From Akkermansia sp. (GTDB lineage Bacteria > Verrucomicrobiota > Verrucomicrobiia > Verrucomicrobiales > Akkermansiaceae): a stretch of DNA of 64,000 nucleotides. The notes below the pieces were generated by a model. That model was not told the DNA's origin, made no database searches, and saw nothing but the letters and a program-made list of their open reading frames with translations. The translations under genes and the position numbers were made by a program. This document shows, piece by piece, positions 18,312 through 27,071 of this stretch. The stretch's first letter is position 1. The number at the start of each line of letters is the position of its first letter. The stretch lies in assembly GCA_017398355.1 (NCBI GenBank), contig JAFQGD010000025.1:1-64000 (forward strand), in the 5' to 3' direction.

Positions 18312-19073
18312 TTATTCTTTGTGGAAACTGCGAAGGTATTGCCAATTGATTGCGGCCAGGTAGCCGGTGAGTACCATGTTGAACCACATGCCGCTGATGA
18401 GACATAATAGACAAAGTGCGCATGCCAAGACGAGTCCCACCATGCTGGCAATACGATAGTTATCTAATAGCGTGCCGAGCAATTTACCGCCATCCAGCGG
18501 GAAAAGCGGGAGCAGGTTGAAGATGCTCCAATACACGCAGATGATGAATAGGGTGTAGTAGCAGTTGAGCCAGAAAATGGATAAACTCCCGCTTTCTACG
18601 GCTTCTATGAGGGGGCTGTATGCCCAGTCCGCTATGGGAAGTCCCAGCGGTTCAAATATTGATATGATGACTCCGGCTATGGGATTGCCCAAATGGATTA
18701 GCCCCATGACAAATCCGCCCAAGATGCCCAGTAGCAAAGAGGCCAACGGTCCTGCAAGCACCATCAAAAAATAGCCCCGGCGCGTGCGCGGAGGGTAGGG
18801 AGTGTAGGTGACTCCTCCCAATCCGGCGATTTCGATGCTGGGGGGGCCACTCCCCAAAAAACGCCCGGTGAGCGCGTGCCCAAATTCATGCACTAGCAAA
18901 CAAAGCATGCCGGATACCACAAAAATCAGCACATGAGATACATCTGACCCGTTGCTGATGCCCAGCCCTCCCCCCAATAGTGCCAACACAAGCCAAGAGA
19001 AGGGGCGTATGAGAACCGGTACCCCCAAAAGTTCAAAATAGAGACTACCCTTTGGTACAGAAGAACATTGCAT
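18312..19073 (-). CDS. Site-2 protease family (M50) intramembrane metalloprotease
   Basis: A polytopic zinc protease with the HExxH motif in VHEFGHAL (H62, E63, H66) and the second metal-ligand motif NLLPLFPLDGG (about 186-196, Asp194). About five hydrophobic segments span the 253 residues. No PDZ or CBS domain is present, so it belongs to the compact SpoIVFB-like group rather than RseP. The target is unknown. It lies 51 bases upstream of aroC on the same strand. Confidence 0.88.
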   Translation of the reverse strand: MQCSSVPKGSLYFELLGVPVLIRPFSWLVLALLGGGLGISNGSDVSHVLIFVVSGMLCLLVHEFGHALTGRFLGSGPPSIEIAGLGGVTYTPYPPRTRRGYFLMVLAGPLASLLLGILGGFVMGLIHLGNPIAGVIISIFEPLGLPIADWAYSPLIEAVESGSLSIFWLNCYYTLFIICVYWSIFNLLPLFPLDGGKLLGTLLDNYRIASMVGLVLACALCLLCLISGMWFNMVLTGYLAAINWQYLRSFHKE

Positions 19074-19147
19074 GCCCTTTTTTACCCTAATTCGCCTTTT
19101 CTTGCAATGCTATTTGACAAAAAAATGAATTTTTTTCAAAAAAAAGC

Positions 19148-19176
19148 TTGCAATCTATGTGAAATGGGAGTAATAT
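19148..19176 (+). promoter_or_regulatory. Sigma-70 type promoter for tRNA-Asn
   Basis: A -35 box TTGCAA (19148-19153) and a -10 box TAATAT (19171-19176) are separated by 17 bases, placing the start near 19183, about 26 bases before the tRNA. A GCCCGCAC run just after the -10 resembles the GC-rich discriminator of stable-RNA promoters. Confidence 0.75.
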
Positions 19177-19208
19177 TTGCCCGCACCCATTCCGATGGGG
19201 ATAGCAAA

Positions 19209-19280
19209 TCCGGCGTAGCTCAGCGGGAGAGCGGGTGACTGTTAATCACTAGGTCGTTGGTTCGATCCCAACCGCCGGAG
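19209..19280 (+). tRNA. tRNA-Asn (anticodon GTT)
   Basis: The 72-base sequence folds into a cloverleaf: acceptor TCCGGCG pairs with CGCCGGA, the D arm carries GCTCAGCGGGAGAGC, the anticodon loop reads CTGTTAA with GTT at 19241-19243, and the T arm has GGTTCGATCC. The discriminator base is G and no CCA is encoded, so a CCA-adding enzyme must complete it. Confidence 0.96.
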
Positions 19281-19282
19281 GA

Positions 19283-19326
19283 AAGGGGCCTTGCAAGCGA
19301 GAGTTTGCAAGGCCCCTTGATTTTTC
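19283..19326 (+). terminator. Terminator after tRNA-Asn
   Basis: A perfect 14-base-pair stem (aaggggccttgcaa / ttgcaaggcccctt, 19283-19318) with an eight-base loop is followed by GATTTTTCTTG. Confidence 0.9.
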
Positions 19327-19362
19327 TTGATTTTTGCGCTCAGCGCTCTACAATCGCCCCTG

Positions 19363-20172
19363 ATGAGGATGAAACTGACCATGCTTGGTACGGGCAATGC
19401 TGCGGTGACCCACTGCTATAATACTTGCTTTGCATTGCAACAGGGAACTGAAACATTTTTGGTAGATGCCGGTGGGGGAAATACGATTCTTGCGCAATTG
19501 GAAAAGGCGGATATTTCTCTGGATTCTGTTCACCACTTGTTCATTACGCATGCTCACACAGATCACATTTTGGGGTGCGTGTGGGTGGTGCGCATGATTG
19601 CGCAAGCTATGAATAGCGGGAAATATGCCGGTAGTTTGAATGTATGGGGCGCTGCTCCGGTGTTGAATGTACTGGAGTGGATTTGTCGGCATACTCTACC
19701 AGACAAAGTGTGCGTACATTTAGGTGTTGATATCATTTTGCATGCGCTGGAGGATGGCGCTTCTTTCTCCGTCTTAAATGGCATTCCTGCAACAGCTTTC
19801 GATATTGGCTCCACCAAGGCGTTGCAATTTGGCTTCCGATTACAACTGCCGAATGACCTTTCGTTCGTTTGTTTGGGTGATGAGCCCTTCAATGAGCGTA
19901 CCCGCTGCTATGCAGAGTGCGCAGATTGGCTCCTTTGCGAGGCCTTTTGCCTCTATGCCGACCGCGAGCGCTTTAAACCATACGAAAAACACCACAGCAC
20001 CGCATTGGATGCCGGCCGCCTCGCCGCGGATTTGAGGGTCAAAAACCTACTCCTCTACCACACGGAGGATAAAACTCTTGCATCCCGTAAGTCCGCTTAT
20101 TCCCTTGAAGCGGCAACTCATTTCGCTGGCTCTATCTACGTGCCGGATGATTTGGAGAAAATCTACTTGTGA
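19363..20172 (+). CDS. Metallo-beta-lactamase-fold hydrolase, RNase Z-like
   Basis: The metal-binding HxHxDH motif is at residues 62-68 (THAHTDH), preceded by LGTGNA near the N terminus and followed later by LGDEPF and HST; all fit the RNase Z/phosphodiesterase branch (LGTG-A-A ... FLVDAG). The 269-residue length fits. True RNase Z enzymes also have a long exosite arm, which I do not see clearly, so the substrate (RNA, phosphodiester or thioester) is open. The start is ATG 19363 or 19369, because the frame upstream runs into the tRNA terminator. Confidence 0.85.
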   Translation: MRMKLTMLGTGNAAVTHCYNTCFALQQGTETFLVDAGGGNTILAQLEKADISLDSVHHLFITHAHTDHILGCVWVVRMIAQAMNSGKYAGSLNVWGAAPVLNVLEWICRHTLPDKVCVHLGVDIILHALEDGASFSVLNGIPATAFDIGSTKALQFGFRLQLPNDLSFVCLGDEPFNERTRCYAECADWLLCEAFCLYADRERFKPYEKHHSTALDAGRLAADLRVKNLLLYHTEDKTLASRKSAYSLEAATHFAGSIYVPDDLEKIYL

Positions 20173-20338
20173 TGGGGCGAATGCGGAAAGGTGGAGACAA
20201 TGCTTTTTGCCTGTAATCGTGTGTCCTTAATTCTAAAAGCGACTTTCGCCAAGTGTAACCTATGTTGAGTGGCGCGCACTACTGCTGATTCCTCCGAACT
20301 TTTATCAATATTCCAATGTAAATAAATTGAGTTTTTTT

Positions 20339-20364
20339 CTGTACATCGCATTTCAAATGCGATA
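20339..20364. promoter_or_regulatory. Palindromic site, copy 1
   Basis: A perfect dyad of nine-base arms (atcgcattt / aaatgcgat) around one central C spans 20345-20363, preceded by CTGTAC. The 26-base unit 20339-20364 recurs 134 bases downstream with only the central base changed. Likely a dimeric regulator's binding site. Confidence 0.6.
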
Positions 20365-20472
20365 ATTTCTAACAGTCTCTCTATTAATTAATAGAAACAA
20401 ACAAAAAGTGATACGCTTTACCCTTAAAATTAATCAAAGTGCACGATTTATTAGTTGATTGCGTGAAAAGAG

Positions 20473-20498
20473 CTGTACATCGCATTTGAAATGCGATA
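20473..20498. promoter_or_regulatory. Palindromic site, copy 2
   Basis: The same unit as 20339-20364 with a central G: perfect nine-base arms at 20479-20497, again preceded by CTGTAC. It lies 36 bases before the MBOAT start codon, where a repressor or activator could act directly. Confidence 0.6.
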
Positions 20499-20534
20499 TA
20501 CTCAGCGCGCGAAACAAACTAAATAAATACTGCT

Positions 20535-22013
20535 GTGCTGTTCAATTCGTGGGAATTTATCATACTCTTGGTGATAACCTTGATTTGCTTCTATTCTGTG
20601 CCACAATGTGCAGCTCGGAAGTGTATACAGACAACGGTATTTATCATCGCCAGCGCCATTTTTTATGCTTGGGAAGATTGGCGTTTACTTATTCTTCTCC
20701 TTTTATCCTGCGGGGGCAATGCTGTAGCTACAGTACATATCCTGCGAAAGCGAATAGCGGGAGATGAAAGCGGTGTAAAACGATGGGTGAAAGGAACTGT
20801 TGCTGCTAATTTACTGCTGCTGGGTATCTTTAAGTATGCAGGCTTGATGCTGGGGCTGGTTCCCGGCATTCCTGATTCCTGGGTGCAGTGGGCATGCTCA
20901 ATACCTCTACCCATTGGTATTTCTTTTTATACTTTCCATGGTATCAGCATGGTTGTTGATATGAGCCGTGGCAAGGTACATGCATATGACGGGATGCTGG
21001 ACACCAAAAAAAAATCCGGCCTGTATATAACCACGCTGCGTGATATGGGCTTGTATCTGCTTATGTTCCCACAACTGATTGCAGGCCCCATTATCAAAGC
21101 TCACTATTTTTGGCCGCAACTCAAAGAAAAACTTTGGCATGCCATTGATTGGTCTCGCGCCTGCCGTTATTTGATTACGGGGTATTTCTTCAAAATGGTG
21201 GTGGCCGATAATTTAGCCCCGGTAACAGAGATGCTGGTATCTGCTCGGTATGTACAGAGTTCTGATGGCATTATTCTTTTGATTCTTCTTTTGGGCTATA
21301 GCGTGCAAATTTTTGCAGATTTTTGCGGCTATTCGATGATCGCCATAGGATTGGCATCGTTGTTTGGGTATCGATTCCCCATCAATTTTAATTTCCCCTA
21401 CATCAGCACCAGTCTTACGCAATTCTGGCAGCGCTGGAATATGACCCTTTCTGCCTGGCTCAGAGATTATTTATACATCCCATTGGGGGGGAATAGAAAA
21501 GGTCGCGCACGCACCTACGTCAATCTTTTTCTGGTGATGTTTTTGGGTGGCCTTTGGCATGGGGCTGATTGGAAGTTCGCGTTGTGGGGTAGCCTGCATG
21601 GTCTTGTCCTGGCCTTGGAACGTTTGGTTGGGCAGACAACTTGGGGGAAAAAGTTGAGGATTCCGCAGTGGATATCAATTCCGTACTGCTTGTTTGTTGT
21701 GTGCTCCTTGTGGATTACGTTCCTGATGCCAGATATAGAGATGGTGGAGCTGTTCTTCCGGCAAGTGTGTACGAATTTCTGTACCTCTTTATCTGGCGTA
21801 TTCATGAGCAGGGATGTGTATTGTGTGCTCCTTTTTTCCTCCTTTGTTCTCGTGTATCACATATGGGGCTGGATGCGCGAAAATAAACAGCAACACCTGC
21901 CGGTTTATCGAGGTTCCCTGTCATATCCGGGAGCGCTTGTGTATGGATTCATGCTCTTTATGATTCTCACGAACTCCGGGCCTCAATCCGGCTTTGTTTA
22001 TTTTCAATTCTGA
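20535..22013 (+). CDS. MBOAT family membrane O-acyltransferase (AlgI/PatA-like)
   Basis: A polytopic enzyme that passes acyl groups, usually acetyl, across the inner membrane for O-acetylation of a polysaccharide. The conserved run PIGISFYTFHGIS (about residues 135-147), AGPI, FWQRWNMTLSAWLRDYLYIPLGGNR (split here as FWxRWNxTLSxWLRDY and IPLGG) and GGLWHGA with the catalytic His (about 342) are all present. About eleven hydrophobic segments fill its 492 residues. The next gene starts in the stop codon (TGATG), and encodes an SGNH-like partner, the usual AlgI-AlgX/J or PatA-PatB arrangement. Confidence 0.92.
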   Translation: MLFNSWEFIILLVITLICFYSVPQCAARKCIQTTVFIIASAIFYAWEDWRLLILLLLSCGGNAVATVHILRKRIAGDESGVKRWVKGTVAANLLLLGIFKYAGLMLGLVPGIPDSWVQWACSIPLPIGISFYTFHGISMVVDMSRGKVHAYDGMLDTKKKSGLYITTLRDMGLYLLMFPQLIAGPIIKAHYFWPQLKEKLWHAIDWSRACRYLITGYFFKMVVADNLAPVTEMLVSARYVQSSDGIILLILLLGYSVQIFADFCGYSMIAIGLASLFGYRFPINFNFPYISTSLTQFWQRWNMTLSAWLRDYLYIPLGGNRKGRARTYVNLFLVMFLGGLWHGADWKFALWGSLHGLVLALERLVGQTTWGKKLRIPQWISIPYCLFVVCSLWITFLMPDIEMVELFFRQVCTNFCTSLSGVFMSRDVYCVLLFSSFVLVYHIWGWMRENKQQHLPVYRGSLSYPGALVYGFMLFMILTNSGPQSGFVYFQF

Positions 22014-22882
22014 TGAACGTTACCCTCAAAAAGAAAAGGCGTTGGTACCTTGTATTGACCGCAATACTGGGGTGTTTGGCCTGTTTGGGAATACAGCGTA
22101 GCCTTTTCTGTTGGCTGGAAAATCATCGCGGCAACTTTGTGTCGCCGCTGGGCTTAGAAATCTCTTTGATTCGTTTGCAGAATATTCAAAAGTTGAAAGG
22201 GGATACTCTCATGATGGGCTCTTCCATCACGGAGCGTTTCCGCTCGAATGAAACAACTGCTGTGCTGGGAATCCCCGGTAACTCTTTCGTGTCCGGCTTG
22301 GAGCTGATGGAGAATGTGGTGGAGTTTCCTGTCGGAACAACCTATATCCTGGAAACAAACAACATTTTGAATGAACCCAATGAACTGGTGCTCGTTGATG
22401 CGAGGAAGTGGGATTTTCGCGTGTTTCGAGGCAGCCCCCATTTTTCCGTTGCGGCAAAACCCAGCAATCTGATATTGAGCTACTTGGCGTTTGTTCTACG
22501 ACCCGGAGCGGATAATTCTTCCACGAACTGCGATGCTGTTCCGGCTCTTTCGCCTGAGCCCTTGGTTCAGGTGAACGACATGACAGCCGAAGAACAGACA
22601 GAATGGAGGCGGGTAATAGATGGCGTGCGCAAGATACGCCAAAAAGGTGGTCGTATATGCATGGTTCGTTTGCCGGTCAGCGATGCCTCACGCTATCAAG
22701 CTTCGTATGAGGCTGCTTGCAAAATTGCTAAATTTGCGCAGATCCCTGTGTTGAATTACAATACTCCCTATTGGCGAAACTCTCTGCATTTCACGGACGG
22801 CACGCATTTGGATTCCAGAGCCCGCAGTACATCGATGTTTCGTGATGTGATTGTGCGCGATGCCAAAAATTGCGCTCGCTGA
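22013..22882 (+). CDS. Membrane-anchored SGNH/DltD-like partner of MBOAT
   Basis: A 289-residue protein with one N-terminal membrane helix (about residues 11-30) and an extracytoplasmic domain. GSS (69-71, in MMGSSITERF) stands where SGNH enzymes have the nucleophilic Ser, and DGTHLD (about 264-269) carries the Asp/His of the catalytic pair. It probably moves acyl groups delivered by the MBOAT protein onto a glycan in the periplasm. The start overlaps the MBOAT stop by one base. Confidence 0.8.
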   Translation: MNVTLKKKRRWYLVLTAILGCLACLGIQRSLFCWLENHRGNFVSPLGLEISLIRLQNIQKLKGDTLMMGSSITERFRSNETTAVLGIPGNSFVSGLELMENVVEFPVGTTYILETNNILNEPNELVLVDARKWDFRVFRGSPHFSVAAKPSNLILSYLAFVLRPGADNSSTNCDAVPALSPEPLVQVNDMTAEEQTEWRRVIDGVRKIRQKGGRICMVRLPVSDASRYQASYEAACKIAKFAQIPVLNYNTPYWRNSLHFTDGTHLDSRARSTSMFRDVIVRDAKNCAR

Positions 22883-22883
22883 G

Positions 22884-22947
22884 TTCCGACCACAAGTAAA
22901 ACGCCCTCGGCCGGAATGAGCCGAGGGCGTTTTGCTTGTGGTCGGAA
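22884..22947. terminator. Bidirectional terminator between MBOAT/SGNH pair and fabH
   Basis: A near-perfect hairpin of about 29 base pairs: TTCCGACCACAAG pairs with CTTGTGGTCGGAA at the outside, and AAAACGCCCTCGGC with GCCGAGGGCGTTTT inside, with one mismatch. The internal A and T runs make it work in both directions. Confidence 0.92.
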
Positions 22948-22957
22948 ATGAGAAAAC

Positions 22958-23974
22958 TCACAGGCGGATGGCGGCAGAGCTCCAAGTGAGGCCGGCACCG
23001 AAGGTAACCATCAGCACGATGTCACCCTTCTTGGCGCGCCCGGAGCGGATTGCTTCGTCCAAAGCAATGGCACAGGCGGCGCCGGAGGTGTTGCCGTACT
23101 TTTGCAGATTGATGAATACGCGATCCTGCGGGATGCCGAGACGCTGAGCCACGGCGTTGATGATGCGCAGGTTGGCTTGGTGCGGAATCACAAGAGATAC
23201 ATCTTCCGGCTTGATGCCGGTGCGGTTGATGAGGGAGAGGGCAGAATCCTTCATGTGTGCAACCGCATGGCGGAATACCTCGTTGCCGCGCATGGCCAAG
23301 GTGTAGAGCTTCTCGTGGATGTTTTCCTCTGTGGTGGGAATGGCAGAGCCACCACCCGGTACCATCAACAAATCTGTCAGCGTACCGTCTGCACCAATAT
23401 CAGATGCGAGAATGGCGCTGTCGCCCTCAATGCCTGTGCCGGTGCGCAACACGGCTGCGCCTGCGCCATCACCGAAAAGTACGCAGGTGGTGCGGTCTTC
23501 CCAGTTCACAATGTGACTCAGCTTCTCTGAAGATATAATCAGCGCGGTACGAGCTTGCCCACAGCCAATGTACTGCACTGCGGTTTTCAACGCGAACAGG
23601 AAGCTGGAGCATGCGGCGGAAATATCAAATGCGGCTGCGTTGACGGCTCCCAAGTTGGCCTGCACATAGCAAGCAGTAGAGGGGGTGAAGGTATCGGGGG
23701 TTACGGTGCCCACAATAATCAGGTCAATTTCTTCTGCCGTTACCCCGGCTGCTTCCATGGCTTTGCGAGCTGCTTGCGTAGCCATATCACTCGTCTTTTC
23801 GTTGGGGGCGGCGATGCGGCGCTCCTCGATACCGGTGCGCTCTATAATCCATTCGTTAGAGGTCTCTACCATCTTCTCCAAATCAGAGTTGGTGAGCCGC
23901 TGCTCCGGTACGTATGACCCCGTGCCAATCAGGGCTACCGGCAGTCGTTTGAAGGGCTTTGTAAGATCATTCAT
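22958..23974 (-). CDS. fabH: 3-oxoacyl-[acyl-carrier-protein] synthase III
   Basis: FabH condenses acetyl-CoA with malonyl-ACP to start fatty-acid synthesis. The catalytic triad is visible: Cys122 in SAACSSF, His in IPHQAN (about 265) and Asn in YGNTSGA (about 295). The glycine-rich loop GDGAGA and the N-terminal GTGSYVPE fit the family, as does the length (338). It stands alone here, without plsX or fabD next to it. Confidence 0.95.
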   Translation of the reverse strand: MNDLTKPFKRLPVALIGTGSYVPEQRLTNSDLEKMVETSNEWIIERTGIEERRIAAPNEKTSDMATQAARKAMEAAGVTAEEIDLIIVGTVTPDTFTPSTACYVQANLGAVNAAAFDISAACSSFLFALKTAVQYIGCGQARTALIISSEKLSHIVNWEDRTTCVLFGDGAGAAVLRTGTGIEGDSAILASDIGADGTLTDLLMVPGGGSAIPTTEENIHEKLYTLAMRGNEVFRHAVAHMKDSALSLINRTGIKPEDVSLVIPHQANLRIINAVAQRLGIPQDRVFINLQKYGNTSGAACAIALDEAIRSGRAKKGDIVLMVTFGAGLTWSSAAIRL

Positions 23975-24161
23975 AGCTCGTGTTGTGAGCAGGGGGATGT
24001 TTTGCAGACACAGAATGCCTATCCCCGCTCTCAGGCTTCAATCTACCATAAAGCTAGAGCCATGGCGAGCTTTTTTTGTGTTCTTCCCTTTCTTTCCTTT
24101 GTCAACTTTTTCGGTGCGTGCAGCATTTTTGAAAAAACTTAGCAATTCTGTACAATCTTGC

Positions 24162-24189
24162 TTGACATCTCTGTAACTTCTGCTACAAT
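24162..24189 (+). promoter_or_regulatory. Consensus sigma-70 promoter for rpmE
   Basis: TTGACA (24162-24167) and TACAAT (24184-24189) are 16 bases apart. Transcription would start near 24196, giving a leader of about 33 bases before the rpmE ATG. Confidence 0.85.
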
Positions 24190-24228
24190 TCTTCGCGCGC
24201 TGCGACGGTAACGCAGCCATCCATTATT

Positions 24229-24498
24229 ATGAAGGCAGACCTCCATCCCAAGTACAATCCCGTTGTGTTCGTGGACATTACCACGGGCCGCCGCTTCATC
24301 ACCCGTTCCACTGTCACTTCCGCTAAGACGGAGGTTATCGACGGTGTAGAGCACTACGTTGTTTCCTGCGGTATCACTTCCGACTCACACCCCTTCTTCA
24401 CGGGTAAGAATCAGTTTGTGGATACCGAAGGTCGTATCGACAAGTTCCAGAAGCGTTTCGGCGCTGTACGCCGTGCCAAGAAGCCTTCTCTGGCCTAA
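24229..24498 (+). CDS. rpmE2: 50S ribosomal protein bL31, type B
   Basis: A component of the large ribosomal subunit. MKADLHPKYNPVVFVD at the N terminus and SDSHPFFTGKNQFVDTEGRIDKFQKRF fit bL31 closely, split here at SHPFxTG. The 89-residue length and the absence of the CxxC zinc ligands show the zinc-independent type B form. It has its own strong promoter and terminator. Confidence 0.96.
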   Translation: MKADLHPKYNPVVFVDITTGRRFITRSTVTSAKTEVIDGVEHYVVSCGITSDSHPFFTGKNQFVDTEGRIDKFQKRFGAVRRAKKPSLA

Positions 24499-24528
24499 AA
24501 TCTTTTCTACTTTCTATTTTAAGGTTCA

Positions 24529-24567
24529 GAACCGTGGTTGGATGCGTCCGACCACGGTTCGTTCTTT
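24529..24567 (+). terminator. Terminator after rpmE
   Basis: A 13-base-pair stem (gaaccgtggttgg / ccgaccacggttc, one G-U) with a six-base loop, followed by GTTCTTT. Confidence 0.9.
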
Positions 24568-24648
24568 CGCGTGCGCGTATATTTGAGTGATGCCTCAATT
24601 TGCAGTTGAAGAAAAGGTGCAGAGCTGATAGAATAGCCACGTACCACT

Positions 24649-25767
24649 ATGAAGTATTTTTCACTAGCCGGGCGACTCTTGCTTCTTGCCGTCATCTTGA
24701 CTGCATGTGGCTTTGCTGTGTGGCTGTGGAATCGAGCAGAAGAATTGGCTGCACCGGTGTTGCAACCCATTAATCAATCCTATGTAGGCTATTCCAATGT
24801 ACCGAATAAAGTGTTGGGGCTGAAGTTGGAAACTTTTAAGTTCAAAGGCTGGGATGGGGGAGAAGTGCAAGCCGTCATAGCGGAGCAGGAGGGGGAGGAA
24901 TCCTCCCGGCAGCTTTCCGTCATCGGTGATTTAACCGTCAACAAGGCCGAGGATTTGAACCGCATAGATTATGTGCTCATATGTGTGGATTGGGATCATG
25001 GCATCCGCTCGGCCATTCCCTTGGCTGAATCATTTACCGCAGCTGGGCTCAAGTGTGTGTTGTGGGATCCGCGAGGAACGGGAGACCGCCGCCAGTACTG
25101 CACGCATGGGCTCAAAGAATGTGCAGATGTGCCGAAGCTGATAAATGAGTTGGTAAGCCGGAGTGGCAAGGAGAATCCTGTCATCGTCGGTGTGGGGCAG
25201 GGCTATGGCGCGGGGCTGATGCTACAGGCTGCGGCAGAAGAACCACGCATTCAGGGTATCATATCGGTAGATGCATGTGCTTCCCTCCGCGAATCCGTGG
25301 AACGCACACTCCCCGGGGGGCGGGCGCTTTCCCCTCTCACTATTTGGCTCATGGATATTCGTATAAACAGCTGCGTGGGCATAGAGTGTTTTGATGTAGC
25401 GCCGGTGGAAAGTGCATCTCGCATCAGTCGCAACGTACCTGTTCTTGTGGTTAACCTTGTGCAGGATAACCCCGTGAGTACCATTAAGGATGCCCTGACG
25501 ATTTATCGCCAGTTGCCAAGCGATTTGCGCGAGGTGTGGACGATGGCCGGGGCCGGGGATGCGTTGGATGCTACGCATCGTTCTGTGCCCGTGGGCAAAG
25601 GGCCCGATGGTCGCCCCCGCATGGTGGAGATAGGCCTGTTGCGCGATTCTGACTGCGCTGCCGTTTCCATGATTCATTGGCTCAATGATCAATTTGTTCC
25701 CACCTTGGATGCTCCGTTGACGGTGGCACCGCCTCGTCCTGAATTAACTCCTGATTCTCATCTGTAA
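24649..25767 (+). CDS. Membrane-attached alpha/beta-hydrolase-like protein lacking the usual serine
   Basis: Residues 1-27 form a signal or anchor; LTAC with Cys20 fits a lipobox, although hydrophobic residues continue after it. The rest has an alpha/beta-hydrolase pattern: DWDHGIRS, then VLWDPRGTGDRR (a D-x-R-G-x-G loop as in S9/S15 hydrolases), then VGVGQGYGAG (about 180-189) where the nucleophile elbow GxSxG should be. Gln or Gly replaces Ser, so it is probably not a hydrolase of the standard type. An OmpA-domain gene starts 11 bases after it. Confidence 0.7.
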   Translation: MKYFSLAGRLLLLAVILTACGFAVWLWNRAEELAAPVLQPINQSYVGYSNVPNKVLGLKLETFKFKGWDGGEVQAVIAEQEGEESSRQLSVIGDLTVNKAEDLNRIDYVLICVDWDHGIRSAIPLAESFTAAGLKCVLWDPRGTGDRRQYCTHGLKECADVPKLINELVSRSGKENPVIVGVGQGYGAGLMLQAAAEEPRIQGIISVDACASLRESVERTLPGGRALSPLTIWLMDIRINSCVGIECFDVAPVESASRISRNVPVLVVNLVQDNPVSTIKDALTIYRQLPSDLREVWTMAGAGDALDATHRSVPVGKGPDGRPRMVEIGLLRDSDCAAVSMIHWLNDQFVPTLDAPLTVAPPRPELTPDSHL

Positions 25768-25778
25768 GCACACGCGCC

Positions 25779-27071
25779 ATGTCATCATCTTATTCTACCA
25801 GATCGGTTGATGCAGTGCCGGAAAGGCATCAGAACCGCAAGCGCAGGGGGTATGAGCTGACGCGCCAGCGAGACATGCTCCCGCTGGCTCTTGGTGCGGC
25901 TTGCGCGGCCATCGTGTTGCATGTAGCAATCTTCCTGTATGCTCCGTCCATCATCCTGCTGCCTTTTAGTACAGTATTGGATCCTCAGGAGCGTGTGGAG
26001 GATGAGATAATCCGCGTTTTTGTGAAGGAAAAGCCGGAGGAGGAGTATGCAGAAGCAGAGGATTCCGAAGCACCTGTGGATGCCCCCCAAGAGATTGAAC
26101 AAATTGAGCAGGAACCCACGGAAATAGATATATTGGATATCGAGGTGGAGGACCTGACCATGGCTCCCGGAGAAACTGATTTGGCGGTGCCGGAACCCAT
26201 CAATACCCCGGAGGAGGTTACCCCCATCTCCGATATGAAACCCAGCGAGTTGAATTTGGATGAGTTTGCCCCCGCACCCATGCCAGAGGAGGCTCTTTCC
26301 ATGCCTGAGCCTACCCCGGTGAATAGTAATGTGGTGGTGGCTAATGCAATGGCGCAACCGGAAGATATTCAAGAAGCATCTCGCCTCATGGATGATGAAT
26401 TGCGCCGCCAGGCCAAAGAAGCCAATTCCAAGCTTCCCGGCGATACCCGCAGCCTTGCCGAGCTAATGGGGGTGAGCAACCCCGGCTCCAAGTCCGGTGT
26501 GGCGCGTCTGGGGACGGACGTTTTGTTTGCCTTCAATGAGAGCAGGCTCAAGAATTCTGCCCGCATCCCCATGTTGCAATTGGCCGCACTCGTGCAGAAA
26601 AACCTGAATACGCATTTCATCATCGAAGGGCATACGGATAGCTTTGGCTCGGTGCAGTACAATGCCTTGCTTTCCATGCAGCGCGCCGCCGCCGTGCGCG
26701 AGTGGTTGCGGGGCAACGGTGTGCCGGTCGAAAATGTACACATCCGCGCATGCGGCAACATGACTCCCTTTGTCAGCACCAAGGGCACACGCGACCAACA
26801 GGCCCTCAACCGCCGTGTGGAAATTCACATGCGCAAGAAAGATGAAAAGCTGCCCCCCGGGTGCGCTCCGCATACCTACAAGGTAGATTTGGAAACGCCC
26901 GTATCCGTGCAGATTGCATCCGGTATCACGGTGCCGACCACTTTCTCATCTTTCTCTGCCAAGCAACAAACTGCTACTACCCCGGCACCGGCTGCAAAGT
27001 CCGGGAATCAGCCGAATGCCTCCATTCGCAGCCGCTTGCGCAATGCCACCGGTAAAGGTAAAAAGAAATGA
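25779..27071 (+). CDS. OmpA-domain protein with N-terminal membrane anchor and acidic linker
   Basis: One membrane helix (about residues 33-55) is followed by a roughly 150-residue Glu/Pro-rich linker, then an OmpA C-terminal-like peptidoglycan-binding domain (about 245-360) with IIEGHTDS (the key Asp), YNALLSMQRAAAVREWL and NRRVEI. The C-terminal tail is Ala/Pro/Lys-rich. The layout, inner-membrane anchor plus OmpA domain, resembles MotB-like or TonB-linked cell-wall tethers rather than an outer-membrane porin. It overlaps the HAD gene by four bases. Confidence 0.85.
   Translation: MSSSYSTRSVDAVPERHQNRKRRGYELTRQRDMLPLALGAACAAIVLHVAIFLYAPSIILLPFSTVLDPQERVEDEIIRVFVKEKPEEEYAEAEDSEAPVDAPQEIEQIEQEPTEIDILDIEVEDLTMAPGETDLAVPEPINTPEEVTPISDMKPSELNLDEFAPAPMPEEALSMPEPTPVNSNVVVANAMAQPEDIQEASRLMDDELRRQAKEANSKLPGDTRSLAELMGVSNPGSKSGVARLGTDVLFAFNESRLKNSARIPMLQLAALVQKNLNTHFIIEGHTDSFGSVQYNALLSMQRAAAVREWLRGNGVPVENVHIRACGNMTPFVSTKGTRDQQALNRRVEIHMRKKDEKLPPGCAPHTYKVDLETPVSVQIASGITVPTTFSSFSAKQQTATTPAPAAKSGNQPNASIRSRLRNATGKGKKK

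Larger units (their letters stand above)
20173..20534. other. 362-base gap before the MBOAT gene
   Basis: AT-rich, without a credible ORF. It holds two copies of one palindrome (listed separately), and an inverted TTAATTAA-like stretch at about 20384-20391. It is the likely control region of the MBOAT/SGNH pair. I see no good -35/-10 pair. Confidence 0.6.

Noticed and set aside
25779-27071. Outer-membrane OmpA porin
   Set aside because: There is no beta-barrel part; the N terminus is an inner-membrane-type helix followed by a linker.
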